Source: Spirochaetota bacterium
GTDB lineage: Bacteria > Spirochaetota > UBA4802 > JAFGDQ01
Direction: 5' to 3'
Length of the DNA stretch: 44,239 nt
NCBI GenBank assembly: GCA_016932015.1
Contig: JAFGDQ010000046.1
Coordinates: 1 to 44,239 of the forward strand
Shown: piece after piece, positions 1-7,779 of the stretch
How the letters are laid out: every line of letters begins with the position of its first letter
Numbering within the stretch: position 1 is the first letter of the stretch
The notes under the pieces: model-generated
The model's input: the letters and a program-made list of their open reading frames with translations, nothing else
The model's database searches: none
What the model was told of the DNA's origin: nothing
Position numbers and translations under genes: made by a program

Positions 1-27
1 ATCTAATATGCCTTTTCTTAATTTTTT

Positions 28-94
<67 letters not shown>

Positions 95-128
95 GTTATG
101 ACCCTTTAAATCTCACCCTCCGGCTTCG

Positions 129-145
129 CGCCATGTAACATGGCG
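129..145. repeat. Perfect inverted repeat upstream of mraZ
   Basis: CGCCATG and CATGGCG form a 7-bp perfect stem around a TAA loop. The arms can be extended to TTCG/CGAA if two bases bulge on the left. No T-tract follows directly, so it is a hairpin of unknown role; it may be the terminator of a gene left of the window or a remnant of a dispersed palindrome. Confidence 0.5.
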
Positions 146-253
146 AATCCTGCAAAAATTATTGTCCCCGGTCTTTCCCGATACAAAAAATTATAATATG
201 GCTTTTAGACATTACAAAAAAACTACATATATTTTCCAATATGTATTTTTTTG

Positions 254-282
254 TTGACATTTATGTCTCATTGTATTAAAAG
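254..282 (+). promoter_or_regulatory. Candidate sigma-70 promoter of mraZ/dcw
   Basis: A perfect TTGACA -35 box lies at 254-259. The 17-base spacing gives a weak -10 TAAAAG at 277-282; TATTAA at 274-279 is an alternative with a short spacer. The predicted transcription start falls inside the TGGGG repeats, which fits repression by MraZ. This is read by eye only. Confidence 0.5.
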
Positions 283-327
283 TGGGGAAATGTGGGGAAT
301 AATGTTGAATGTTCCCAATAAATGGTG
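283..327 (+). promoter_or_regulatory. MraZ operator (TGGGN repeats at 10-bp period)
   Basis: TGGGG occurs at 283-287 and 293-297, exactly 10 bases apart, with degenerate copies in the same phase at 303 (TGTTG) and 323 (TGGTG). MraZ proteins are known to bind TGGGN repeats with 5-base spacers in their own promoter. The position between promoter and mraZ start fits autorepression of the cluster. Confidence 0.75.
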
Positions 328-346
328 CGGAAGGGCAAAAATTACC

Positions 347-784
347 ATGTTTATGGGTGAATATCATCCCAGTTTTGATGAGAAGGGCAGAATTGCCATA
401 CCCGCACGCCTTAGAAAAGCCTTTGGTGAAGATGCTGTTATTTCGCGCCTTGTAATTGCACCAAGTTTTGATAAATGTATAATGGCATTCAGGGAGAAAG
501 AATGGGGGGATTTTGTTCAGAATAAGCTTGTTGCTCTTTCTCAGGGAGAGCAGAAAAACAGGATGAAAATCCGCTTCCTGATGGGAGGAGCTGCTGAATG
601 TGATCTTGACAAACAGGGACGAATAATAATTCCGCCGAATTTGAAAGAATACGCCGAGATTGACGGGGATATAACGATTTTAGGTGTTTATGACAAAATT
701 GAGATATGGAGTACAAAGATTTATAATGAATATAGACCGGACAAGGATACTCTTGACTCTTTTGCTGCAGAACTGGGATTTTAA
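347..784 (+). CDS. mraZ: Transcriptional regulator MraZ
   Basis: MraZ is an AbrB-like DNA-binding protein that forms ring oligomers and regulates the dcw operon. I choose the ATG at 347 (protein MFMGEYHPSFDEKGRI, 145 aa) because this is the usual MraZ N-terminus and length. The open frame extends upstream to 251, but that part overlaps the operator. A purine-rich GGAAGGG lies at 329-335. Two AbrB-like halves are visible: DEKGRIAIPARLR near residue 12 and DKQGRIIIPPNLK near residue 91, each the usual DxxGRxxIP signature. It is the first gene of the cluster and is followed by rsmH after 85 bases that contain a 7-bp inverted repeat. Confidence 0.95.
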   Translation: MFMGEYHPSFDEKGRIAIPARLRKAFGEDAVISRLVIAPSFDKCIMAFREKEWGDFVQNKLVALSQGEQKNRMKIRFLMGGAAECDLDKQGRIIIPPNLKEYAEIDGDITILGVYDKIEIWSTKIYNEYRPDKDTLDSFAAELGF

Positions 785-802
785 GCTGTAAATTTTATGC
801 TG

Positions 803-832
803 TAACCCGAAGTTCTGCAATTGTCCGGGTTA
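803..832 (+). repeat. Inverted repeat between mraZ and rsmH
   Basis: TAACCCG (803-809) and CGGGTTA (826-832) are a perfect 7-bp inverted repeat with a 16-base loop. No U-tract follows, so it is a weak hairpin or a regulatory site rather than a clear terminator. Confidence 0.4.
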
Positions 833-869
833 AATGAAATTAAAAAATGAGAAATGAAAATATAAATAA

Positions 870-1832
870 ATGAGACATAACGCCGGAAGCCAGGATACAA
901 TAGTTCACCAGCCGGTTATGTACAGGGAAGTGCTTGATTTTGCTAAAGATGTAATCGGACTGGGAAAGAATATATTTGTAGACTGCACTCTGGGCGAGGG
1001 CGGACATACAGAGCTTCTTCTTGAAGTGTATAAAGATTTAACGATTATCGGATTTGAAAGAGATTCTGAGATTTTAAAAATTGCTGAAAAAAGACTTACT
1101 CAATATAAAGAAAGGATCAATCTTATTAACGATAATTTTAGAAATATGGCGAATCATTTAAGCGGCGCTGCAGGAAATATTGCCGGAATGCTTTTTGATT
1201 TTGGCATCTCCTCTTATCATTTTGACAAAAGCGGACGCGGATTCAGTTTTTCCAGAGATGAACAGCTTGATATGCGTCTTGATGATAAAAATGATTTGAA
1301 CGCCTTTTATGTGATAAATAAATATCCTGAAAAACAACTGGCTGACATTTTTTTTGAATATGGAGAAGAGCGCTGGGCCAAAAAAATCGCGAAAGTGATA
1401 TGCGGCCGGCGCAAGGATAAGGCAATAGAGAAGACAGGCGAACTGGCTGACATAGTGACATACGCTATTCCGAAAAAGTACCGTGTTAAAAATATCCATC
1501 CCGCGACACGTGTTTTTCAGGCAGTAAGAATTGAAGTCAATGATGAACTTACTGCTATAAGCAGGTCAATTGATGATGCTTATAAGTATCTGGCAAAGGG
1601 CGGCGTACTGATCGCGATTTCATTCCATTCGCTTGAAGACAGAATTGTTAAGGACAAATTTCGCAGACTGTCAAGAGGCTGCACATGTGAGCTTGAGCGT
1701 AAATTCTGTACCTGCGAAAGCGAACCAATTGTTTCTGTTTTAACAAAAAAGCCTCTTGTTGCCGAACGCGATGAAGTTTTAAGCAACAATCGTTCAAGGA
1801 GCGCTAAACTTAGAGCATGTATTAAATTGTAG
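870..1832 (+). CDS. rsmH: 16S rRNA (cytosine(1402)-N(4))-methyltransferase RsmH
   Basis: RsmH (MraW) uses S-adenosylmethionine to methylate N4 of C1402 in 16S rRNA. The 320-aa length is typical. The SAM-binding signature GEGGHTE is at residues 42-48, followed by the family blocks DFGISSYHFDKSGRGFSF and, near the C-terminus, SFHSLEDRIVK. The distal part has the Cys-rich stretch CTCELERKFCTC that many family members show. The start ATG has no strong ribosome binding site. The first bases of the gene (870-880) are an 11-mer also found upstream of mraZ and of ftsZ. A strong hairpin follows the stop, separating this gene from ftsL. Confidence 0.95.
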   Translation: MRHNAGSQDTIVHQPVMYREVLDFAKDVIGLGKNIFVDCTLGEGGHTELLLEVYKDLTIIGFERDSEILKIAEKRLTQYKERINLINDNFRNMANHLSGAAGNIAGMLFDFGISSYHFDKSGRGFSFSRDEQLDMRLDDKNDLNAFYVINKYPEKQLADIFFEYGEERWAKKIAKVICGRRKDKAIEKTGELADIVTYAIPKKYRVKNIHPATRVFQAVRIEVNDELTAISRSIDDAYKYLAKGGVLIAISFHSLEDRIVKDKFRRLSRGCTCELERKFCTCESEPIVSVLTKKPLVAERDEVLSNNRSRSAKLRACIKL

Positions 1833-1855
1833 GCGTTGCACCTCCTATTTCCCTT

Positions 1856-1894
1856 CCCGTCCTCCCGAGGCAGGGAGGACGGGGCATTATTTTT
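1856..1894 (+). terminator. Intrinsic-terminator-like hairpin inside the dcw cluster
   Basis: CCCGTCCTCCC (1856-1866) pairs perfectly with GGGAGGACGGG (1873-1883) around a 6-base loop, an 11-bp GC-rich stem. GCATTATTTTT follows. It lies 24 bases after rsmH. It could end or attenuate a mraZ-rsmH transcript, or be an inserted palindromic repeat. It looks strong enough to matter. Confidence 0.6.
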
Positions 1895-1962
1895 CGGGTG
1901 CGCGGAAGCAGATACTACAGCTCTGAGTTTCAAATAAAAACTGCTGATTTACGGAGGCTCTT

Positions 1963-2220
1963 ATCAAATATCTGATTACTGCATTGTTGCTGATTATGTT
2001 TGTTATTCTTTATGTATACCAGAATGTTGAAGTCACAAAGATAAAAATAATTTACCGAAACGTACTGGATGAAGAAAGGCAACTGGTGAACAGCAATGAC
2101 AGACTGAAGTATGAGATAGAAAAACTCAGGAGAGTTGAGGTTGTTGATAAGCAGGCAGCAGCACTTGGCATGAGAGAACTGACTCCAGATGATTTTGTAA
2201 CAATAGAGACTGATAAATAA
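1963..2220 (+). CDS. ftsL: FtsL/DivIC-like divisome protein (apparent ATC start)
   Basis: This is a small bitopic membrane protein: a short cytoplasmic tail, one transmembrane segment (about residues 3-20), then a coiled coil with heptad-like charged residues. This is the layout of FtsL and septum-formation-initiator proteins, which recruit septal wall synthase. Identity rests mainly on this layout and on its place between rsmH and murE. A good Shine-Dalgarno GGAGG (1953-1957) is followed after five bases by ATC AAA TAT CTG, giving MKYLITALLL as a natural N-terminus. No ATG or GTG exists between the in-frame stop at 1945 and the membrane segment. TTG at 1984 is the first standard start but lies 26 bases from the SD and would cut into the membrane helix. 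Confidence 0.75.
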   Translation: MKYLITALLLIMFVILYVYQNVEVTKIKIIYRNVLDEERQLVNSNDRLKYEIEKLRRVEVVDKQAAALGMRELTPDDFVTIETDK

Positions 2221-2235
2221 AACTAATATTATAAA

Positions 2236-3765
2236 ATGAACAAAAGAACTGAAAAAAAGAATCTGAAAGTTCTGATTAACGTTTTTAAAGGCGACATAGA
2301 AAGCGTTAGCGGAAATACGGATATGAACATTTCCGGTGTTGAATATGATTCACGGAAAGTCAGGAAGGGTTCTTTGTTTGTTGCTGTTAAAGGATTTATG
2401 TCTGACGGTCATGATTATATTGAAGATGCGCTGAAAAACGGTGCAGCTGCTGTTCTGGTTTCGCGCGACAGGGTTAAGGACTTTATTAATATACCGGGCA
2501 GCGGTACGGTTATTCTTGCTGCCGGTAATACAAGAAAAGCGCTGGCTGCTGTTTCAGCAGCTTTTTTCGGTTTTCCTGCTTCAGGAATTATTATGATCGG
2601 GGTTACAGGCACAAACGGCAAAACATCTATCACTTATATGATAGAGTCCATCCTTAAGGAGCACGGGCTTTGCCCGGGTGTTGTGGGTACCGTAAATTAC
2701 AGGTGGAATGATACTCAGATCCGCTCATCAAATACTACTCCGGAATCAAGGGACCTGCAGGAAATTTTTGCCGGAATGATTGCTGACGGTGTTAACGCAA
2801 TTGTAATAGAAGTTTCCTCCCATGCTCTTAAGTTAAACAGGGCGGACTGCATTGATTTTGATGTTGCCGCTTTTACCAATCTGACTAGAGACCATCTTGA
2901 TTTTCATCATTCATTTGAAGATTATTTTGATTCAAAAAAACGCCTGTTTCATCTTCTTGAAAAAAGCGGCAAGACCGGAAAATGCGCAGTTATAAACTGT
3001 GATGACGAGTACGGCAGAAAACTTCTGGAAGGAAAGGCTGATTTTTCTTATCCGGTATTCAGTTACGGAATGAGTGCAGGGGCTGATTTTAAGGTTAATG
3101 AGGAAAGTATAAAAAGCTCTGTTAACAGCATAGACTACACTGTTGAAAAAGCAGGAGAAAGATTTAATATCAGGCTCAATGTAATCGGCAATTTTCAGGT
3201 TTATAATTCTTTATGCGCCTGTTCTGTCTGCCGTTGCCTGGGCATTCCGGTTAATACAATTGAAAAAGGGCTCGCTGCTCTTAACGGAATTCCCGGAAGA
3301 TTCAGCCCCATAAGATCAGAAGAGGGATTTACCGTAATAGTCGATTATGCTCATACTGATGACGCTGTTTCCAAACTGCTGAAGTCGGCAAGAGAACTTG
3401 GCCCCAGGCGCCTTCTGACTCTGCTCGGCTGCGGAGGGGACAGGGATAAAACAAAGCGTCCGATCATGGGAAAAACTGCAGTTGATAATTCCGACTGGGT
3501 TATTTTTACGAGCGATAATCCGAGGACAGAAGATCCTGAAGCGATTATCCGCGATATGGTAAAAGGACTGAATGAAGATAATTTCGAAACAATAACAGAC
3601 AGGGAAACCGCGATAAAGAAAGCGGTAAGTATGGCGGAGAAAGATGATATAGTAGTAATTGCAGGAAAGGGGCATGAAGATTACCAGGATACAGGCGGAA
3701 AAAAAATTCATTTTGATGATCATGAAATTGCTGAAAAATATATTGCTGAACGGGTAAATCATTGA
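2236..3765 (+). CDS. murE: UDP-MurNAc-L-Ala-D-Glu:meso-diaminopimelate ligase MurE
   Basis: MurE adds the third stem-peptide residue to UDP-MurNAc-dipeptide in the cytoplasm using ATP. The Mur-ligase P-loop GTNGKTS is at residues 125-131. TTPESRDLQE, the SSHAL block and DYAHT near residue 370 follow in family order. DNPR at residues 427-430 is the motif linked to meso-diaminopimelate rather than lysine specificity, so this organism probably makes DAP-type peptidoglycan. At 509 aa it has normal length. It follows ftsL directly, where ftsI would usually sit. Its stop overlaps the TTG start of murF (TTGA), which suggests translational coupling. Confidence 0.95.
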   Translation: MNKRTEKKNLKVLINVFKGDIESVSGNTDMNISGVEYDSRKVRKGSLFVAVKGFMSDGHDYIEDALKNGAAAVLVSRDRVKDFINIPGSGTVILAAGNTRKALAAVSAAFFGFPASGIIMIGVTGTNGKTSITYMIESILKEHGLCPGVVGTVNYRWNDTQIRSSNTTPESRDLQEIFAGMIADGVNAIVIEVSSHALKLNRADCIDFDVAAFTNLTRDHLDFHHSFEDYFDSKKRLFHLLEKSGKTGKCAVINCDDEYGRKLLEGKADFSYPVFSYGMSAGADFKVNEESIKSSVNSIDYTVEKAGERFNIRLNVIGNFQVYNSLCACSVCRCLGIPVNTIEKGLAALNGIPGRFSPIRSEEGFTVIVDYAHTDDAVSKLLKSARELGPRRLLTLLGCGGDRDKTKRPIMGKTAVDNSDWVIFTSDNPRTEDPEAIIRDMVKGLNEDNFETITDRETAIKKAVSMAEKDDIVVIAGKGHEDYQDTGGKKIHFDDHEIAEKYIAERVNH

Positions 3766-5147
3766 GAGTGGAATTTCAGACAACTGCAGGTTTAATCTCC
3801 GACTGGACCGGAGGAACCCTCATTCAGGGAGAACGCGATATGCGTATTGACTCCATAAGCACAGACTCAAGAGATATTGAAAAAGGCAGTCTGTTTGTTC
3901 CTATTGTCGGTGAGAAATTTGACGGGCACGATTTTATACATGACCTTGTTAAAGACAGCCGCATTTCCGCCTATCTTACCATGAGAAATGAAGCCTGCTA
4001 TACTGAGAATTCCGGAGTAGCAGCAATACAGTGCAATGATACACTGGCAGCATACGGTATGCTTGCTTATCAGCACAGAAAAAGTATGCAGACAAAAATA
4101 ATCGCGATCACAGGCACTAACGGCAAAACAACCACAAAAGAGCTTGTCTGGTCTATACTTGAAAAAAAATATTCAACACTGAAAAACGAAAAGAATTATA
4201 ATAACGAGATAGGAGTTCCGTACACTTTGCTCGGACTGAAAAAAAAGCATGAGTGGGCCGCGATTGAACTTGGCATGAATCATCCGGGAGAAATTGACAG
4301 GCTTTCAAGAATAAGCAGGCCGGATGTCGCGTTAATAACAAATATCGGGGAAGGACATCTGGAATATCTTGGAAGTATTGAGAATGTTGCTGAAGCAAAA
4401 GCTGAAATACTGAACGGAATGAAGAACGGATCAACAATAATCTTAAACAGGGATACGGATTATTATGATCTCCTTGAAGCAAAGGCTGCTGGTGCAGGCC
4501 TTAATGTTTTGACATTCGGATTATCGGAAAATTCAGATGTAAGGCCGGATGCTTATGAGCTTAACAGCAGTTCCATTAAGATCAGATATAATAATGAAGA
4601 ATATGCAGTCCCTTTATTCGGCATTCATAATGTTTATAATGTAATGGCCGCTATTGCAGCAGCTGAATTCATCGGCATTGAAAAGGGATTTATTAAAGAG
4701 GCTTTTGATAATTTTAAAAATGTGGATATGAGAAGCCAGGTAATTGATGCCGGTTATACGATTATCAATGACTCTTATAATTCAAATCCTCTTTCCGCAA
4801 GGTATGCCGTTCAATCTCTGCATAAAATATTTCCGGGCCGGAAGAAAATAGCAATACTTTCAGATATGAAAGAGCTTGGAGAAAAATCAGAGAAATATCA
4901 CGCAGAACTGGGAAAGCTGATTGCTGAAACAGGCATTGACCTGCTTATGACATGGGGTGAAATGTCAGAGAATATTACTGCTTCTGCAGTTAAAAACGGA
5001 ATGAACGGGAATATCGCTGTTCATTTTAAGGAAAAAGATGAATTGATTAGATTTGCAAAAAAGAGTATTGAAATAAATAATGTAGTTCTTATTAAAGGCT
5101 CAAGATCAATGAAGATGGAGGAGGTAGTGGAAGCTTTAATCCGCTGA
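3762..5147 (+). CDS. murF: UDP-MurNAc-tripeptide:D-Ala-D-Ala ligase MurF
   Basis: MurF adds D-Ala-D-Ala to complete the UDP-MurNAc-pentapeptide. The P-loop GTNGKTTTKE is at residues 118-127. The NYNNEIGVP block, NIGEGHLEYLG and the C-terminal NDSYNSNP are classic MurF signatures. The 461-aa length is normal. The start is TTG at 3762, overlapping the murE stop by four bases; GTG at 3768 is an alternative. MraY follows after five bases. No ddl gene for D-Ala-D-Ala synthesis lies in the window, so it must be elsewhere. Confidence 0.95.
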   Translation: MRVEFQTTAGLISDWTGGTLIQGERDMRIDSISTDSRDIEKGSLFVPIVGEKFDGHDFIHDLVKDSRISAYLTMRNEACYTENSGVAAIQCNDTLAAYGMLAYQHRKSMQTKIIAITGTNGKTTTKELVWSILEKKYSTLKNEKNYNNEIGVPYTLLGLKKKHEWAAIELGMNHPGEIDRLSRISRPDVALITNIGEGHLEYLGSIENVAEAKAEILNGMKNGSTIILNRDTDYYDLLEAKAAGAGLNVLTFGLSENSDVRPDAYELNSSSIKIRYNNEEYAVPLFGIHNVYNVMAAIAAAEFIGIEKGFIKEAFDNFKNVDMRSQVIDAGYTIINDSYNSNPLSARYAVQSLHKIFPGRKKIAILSDMKELGEKSEKYHAELGKLIAETGIDLLMTWGEMSENITASAVKNGMNGNIAVHFKEKDELIRFAKKSIEINNVVLIKGSRSMKMEEVVEALIR

Positions 5148-5152
5148 AAACA

Positions 5153-6238
5153 ATGCTATATCATTTTATTGCACCATTACAGGAATATGTTTCATTTCTC
5201 AGATTATTTCAGTACATTACTTTCCGTTCGGCATACGCTGCTGTTACGGCTCTTTTAATTGTTTTAATTTTCGGTAATCTTGCAATCAAATGGCTTAGAA
5301 AGTTGAAGTTTAAAGAGGAAATCTATGTACTCGGGCCTCAAAGTCATAAATCAAAAGCCGGAACCCCTACCATGGGCGGAATTATTATTATAGCAGCGGT
5401 GCTTTTTTCAATATTTCTATGGGGCAATTTTTCAAATCATTACCTGATTCTTCTTGTAACAGCACTTGCCCTGCTTGGAGGAGTAGGATTCATAGATGAT
5501 TATTTGAAATCTGTTTTAAAAAGAAAGAACGGGATGCCTGCGAATATCAAATTTATATTCCAGGTAGTTATTGCTTTTGTAATTGCATGCATTGTTTATT
5601 TTAATCCTTCAAATGAAGAATACACAACCAAACTCTTTATTCCGTTTTTTAATGAAGCAATTATTGATATACTCTGGTTCTGGGTAATTTTTGCAACATT
5701 TGTTGTCGTTGCCAGTACTAATGCGGTGAACCTTACTGACGGCCTTGACGGTCTTGCTATAGGTTCAATACTTATCGTTGTCACAAGTCTGGGTATCATG
5801 ACTTATGTTACCGGTCATATTAAACTGGCCGCCTATCTTAGAATACCCTATATTCCCGCGAGCGCGGAGCTTACTGTTTTTATTGCAGCTATTATAGGAG
5901 CCTCCGTCGGTTTTCTCTGGTTCAACAGCAATCCTGCAACCGTATTTATGGGAGATACCGGTGCTCTTGCTCTCGGTGGAGTAATTGGTATTATGGCTAT
6001 AATGATCAAGAAAGAAATTTTCCTGTTCATAGTGGGCGGTGTCTGGGTTCTTGAAACCTTATCGGTTATAATCCAGGTCGGTTATTATAAACTTACTCAT
6101 AAAAGGGTGTTTAAAATGGCGCCTCTGCATCATCATTTCGAACTTTCAGGTTGGTCTGAGCAGAAGGTGGTGGTGAGAATGTGGATTCTTGGAATTATTT
6201 TTGCGATACTGGGACTGAGCTCCCTGAAGATATTGTAG
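5153..6238 (+). CDS. mraY: Phospho-N-acetylmuramoyl-pentapeptide transferase MraY
   Basis: MraY transfers phospho-MurNAc-pentapeptide to undecaprenyl phosphate, making lipid I at the inner membrane. The 361-aa protein has many hydrophobic segments, consistent with the 10-helix family fold. Family motifs in order are GPQSHKSKAGTPTMGG, the Asp pair in GFIDDYLKS (residues 115-116), NAVNLTDGLDGLA, FMGDTGALALG and APLHHHFE with the histidine cluster. The start ATG at 5153 is five bases after murF. After its stop comes a 152-base spacer rich in palindromes before murD. Confidence 0.96.
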   Translation: MLYHFIAPLQEYVSFLRLFQYITFRSAYAAVTALLIVLIFGNLAIKWLRKLKFKEEIYVLGPQSHKSKAGTPTMGGIIIIAAVLFSIFLWGNFSNHYLILLVTALALLGGVGFIDDYLKSVLKRKNGMPANIKFIFQVVIAFVIACIVYFNPSNEEYTTKLFIPFFNEAIIDILWFWVIFATFVVVASTNAVNLTDGLDGLAIGSILIVVTSLGIMTYVTGHIKLAAYLRIPYIPASAELTVFIAAIIGASVGFLWFNSNPATVFMGDTGALALGGVIGIMAIMIKKEIFLFIVGGVWVLETLSVIIQVGYYKLTHKRVFKMAPLHHHFELSGWSEQKVVVRMWILGIIFAILGLSSLKIL

Positions 6239-6244
6239 AGGTAA

Positions 6245-6294
6245 CCCCCCTCTGCCATGTGAAGCATAGTGTAATTCTGCAGAGGGACGGGGTT
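6245..6294 (+). repeat. Long imperfect hairpin in the mraY-murD spacer
   Basis: CCCTCTGC (6248-6255) pairs with GCAGAGGG (6279-6286), and the outer bases AACCCC/GGGGTT continue the stem after a small interior mismatch. The loop is about 23 bases. GGTTGTTTTG follows, so it could act as a terminator. It resembles an inserted palindromic repeat. Confidence 0.5.
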
Positions 6295-6343
6295 GTTTTG
6301 TATCGAAGCTTTTAAAGTTTTCGGTGAAAGGATCCCTCTAACT

Positions 6344-6370
6344 CCCCCTCTTGGTAAGAGAGGGAAAAAA
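6344..6370 (+). terminator. Hairpin with A-run before murD
   Basis: CCCCCTCTT (6344-6352) and AAGAGAGGG (6356-6364) form a 9-bp stem with one mismatch and a GGT loop. An A-run follows, so on the minus strand a T-run precedes the stem and on the plus strand none follows; terminator activity on the plus strand is doubtful. It is the second palindrome in this spacer. Confidence 0.35.
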
Positions 6371-6390
6371 CATTTAGAATTAAATAAGCA

Positions 6391-7779
6391 ATGAAAAAGT
6401 TAAAAAACAAAAGCAAAATACTTGTAGTGGGCCTTGGAAAACTTTCCGGGCTTTCTGCATGTAACTTTCTGGCAAAGAAAGGTTTTGCTGTTTATGCTTC
6501 TGATAACAGAAATGAAAAACAGCTCGGCAATATCTTAGCTGAACTTGACAGTAGCGTAAAAGTGCTGGCAGGCAGTCAGACTCCGGATATCCTTAATGAA
6601 GGGTTTGATCTGATTGTTCTCAGCCCGGGAGTACCGAAAAGCATTCCTTTAATTAAGGCTGCAAATGAAAAGCATATCCCGGTAATTGCCGAAATTGAAC
6701 TTGCTTATAAATATATGAAAGGAAGATCAATCGCGATAACCGGTACTGACGGAAAGTCGACTACTACAAGCATGGTCGGACATATTTTAAAGGAAATGGG
6801 ATTTGATGTTTTTACGGGCGGAAATCTCGGCATCCCGTTCATTTCATATGCTGAGAATACAACTGAAGATTCAATTACTGTTCTTGAGTTGTCCTCATTC
6901 CAGCTTGAAACAATTGATGAGTTCAGGCCGGATGTCGCCGTAATACTTAATGTTACTCCGGACCATCTTGACCGTTATTCCGGAATGGATGAGTATTTTG
7001 AAGCAAAACTCAGAATAGCAAAGAATCAACACGGTGATGATGTTTACATTTACAATAAAGACAGTGAAATGCTTTCCGGAAAACTCGACGGTATTGGAAG
7101 CAAAAAATTGTCTTTCTCAACAACTAATAAAAAAGCTGATGCGTATTTAGAAAACGGATCCGTATTTTTAAGACGGAATAACAGTTCCGGAAAAATCCTG
7201 GATACGGCAAAGATGAAGATAATGGGAATGCATAATATTGAGAATTCAATGGCTTCCATCCTGAGCGTTGTATCCATTATTGAGAAGAACGAAAAGAAAA
7301 TTGATATCGACAGGATAGCGGAATCCTGTTATTCTTTTCCGGGACTTGAGCACAGGATGGAGGAAGCAGGTGTTGTTGGAGGCAGAAAGTTTATAAATGA
7401 TTCCAAAGCTACAACAGTTAACTCTGTTGAAATGGCTTTAAGAAGTATTCCGTCCGGTAGTATTTTAATAATGGGTGGAAGGACAAAAGGTGACGATTAT
7501 TCAAGATTAGCAAGTACAATTAAAACCAAGATTAAGCAGCTTGTACTGATTGGCGAGTCAGTGAATGAATTTAAGAATACTTTCAGGGATGTTTCGTCTG
7601 TAACTGCTGATACAATGGATGCTGCCGTAAGAAAGGCATTTGATCTGAGTGCTGAAGGAGATGTTATTCTTCTGTCTCCGGGATGCGCGTCCTTTGACAT
7701 GTTCACTGATTTTGAAGAAAGAGGCAAGGTCTTTAAAGATTCCGTCAGGAAATTAAAGGAGGAAGTCTCTTGTATCTGA
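6391..7779 (+). CDS. murD: UDP-MurNAc-L-alanine:D-glutamate ligase MurD
   Basis: MurD adds D-glutamate to UDP-MurNAc-L-Ala. The N-terminal Rossmann-like part has VVGLGKLSG. The P-loop is GTDGKSTTT at residues 118-126, a variant of the common GTNGKTT. LELSSFQLE, NVTPDHLDRY, and the C-terminal NDSKATT and LSPGCASFD blocks are MurD signatures. The 462-aa length is normal. The gene has no clear Shine-Dalgarno and follows a palindrome-rich spacer, so it may start a new transcriptional segment. Its 3' end overlaps ftsW by 10 bases. Confidence 0.95.
   Translation: MKKLKNKSKILVVGLGKLSGLSACNFLAKKGFAVYASDNRNEKQLGNILAELDSSVKVLAGSQTPDILNEGFDLIVLSPGVPKSIPLIKAANEKHIPVIAEIELAYKYMKGRSIAITGTDGKSTTTSMVGHILKEMGFDVFTGGNLGIPFISYAENTTEDSITVLELSSFQLETIDEFRPDVAVILNVTPDHLDRYSGMDEYFEAKLRIAKNQHGDDVYIYNKDSEMLSGKLDGIGSKKLSFSTTNKKADAYLENGSVFLRRNNSSGKILDTAKMKIMGMHNIENSMASILSVVSIIEKNEKKIDIDRIAESCYSFPGLEHRMEEAGVVGGRKFINDSKATTVNSVEMALRSIPSGSILIMGGRTKGDDYSRLASTIKTKIKQLVLIGESVNEFKNTFRDVSSVTADTMDAAVRKAFDLSAEGDVILLSPGCASFDMFTDFEERGKVFKDSVRKLKEEVSCI

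Noticed and set aside
251..346. Longer mraZ reading frame starting at 251
   Set aside because: It would overlap the -35 box and the TGGGG operator; the family start MFMGEY is at 347.
1158..1499. Minus-strand open frames inside rsmH (also 1243-1461 and 1580-1933)
   Set aside because: They are antisense shadows of a well-supported gene with no recognisable domain or start signal.
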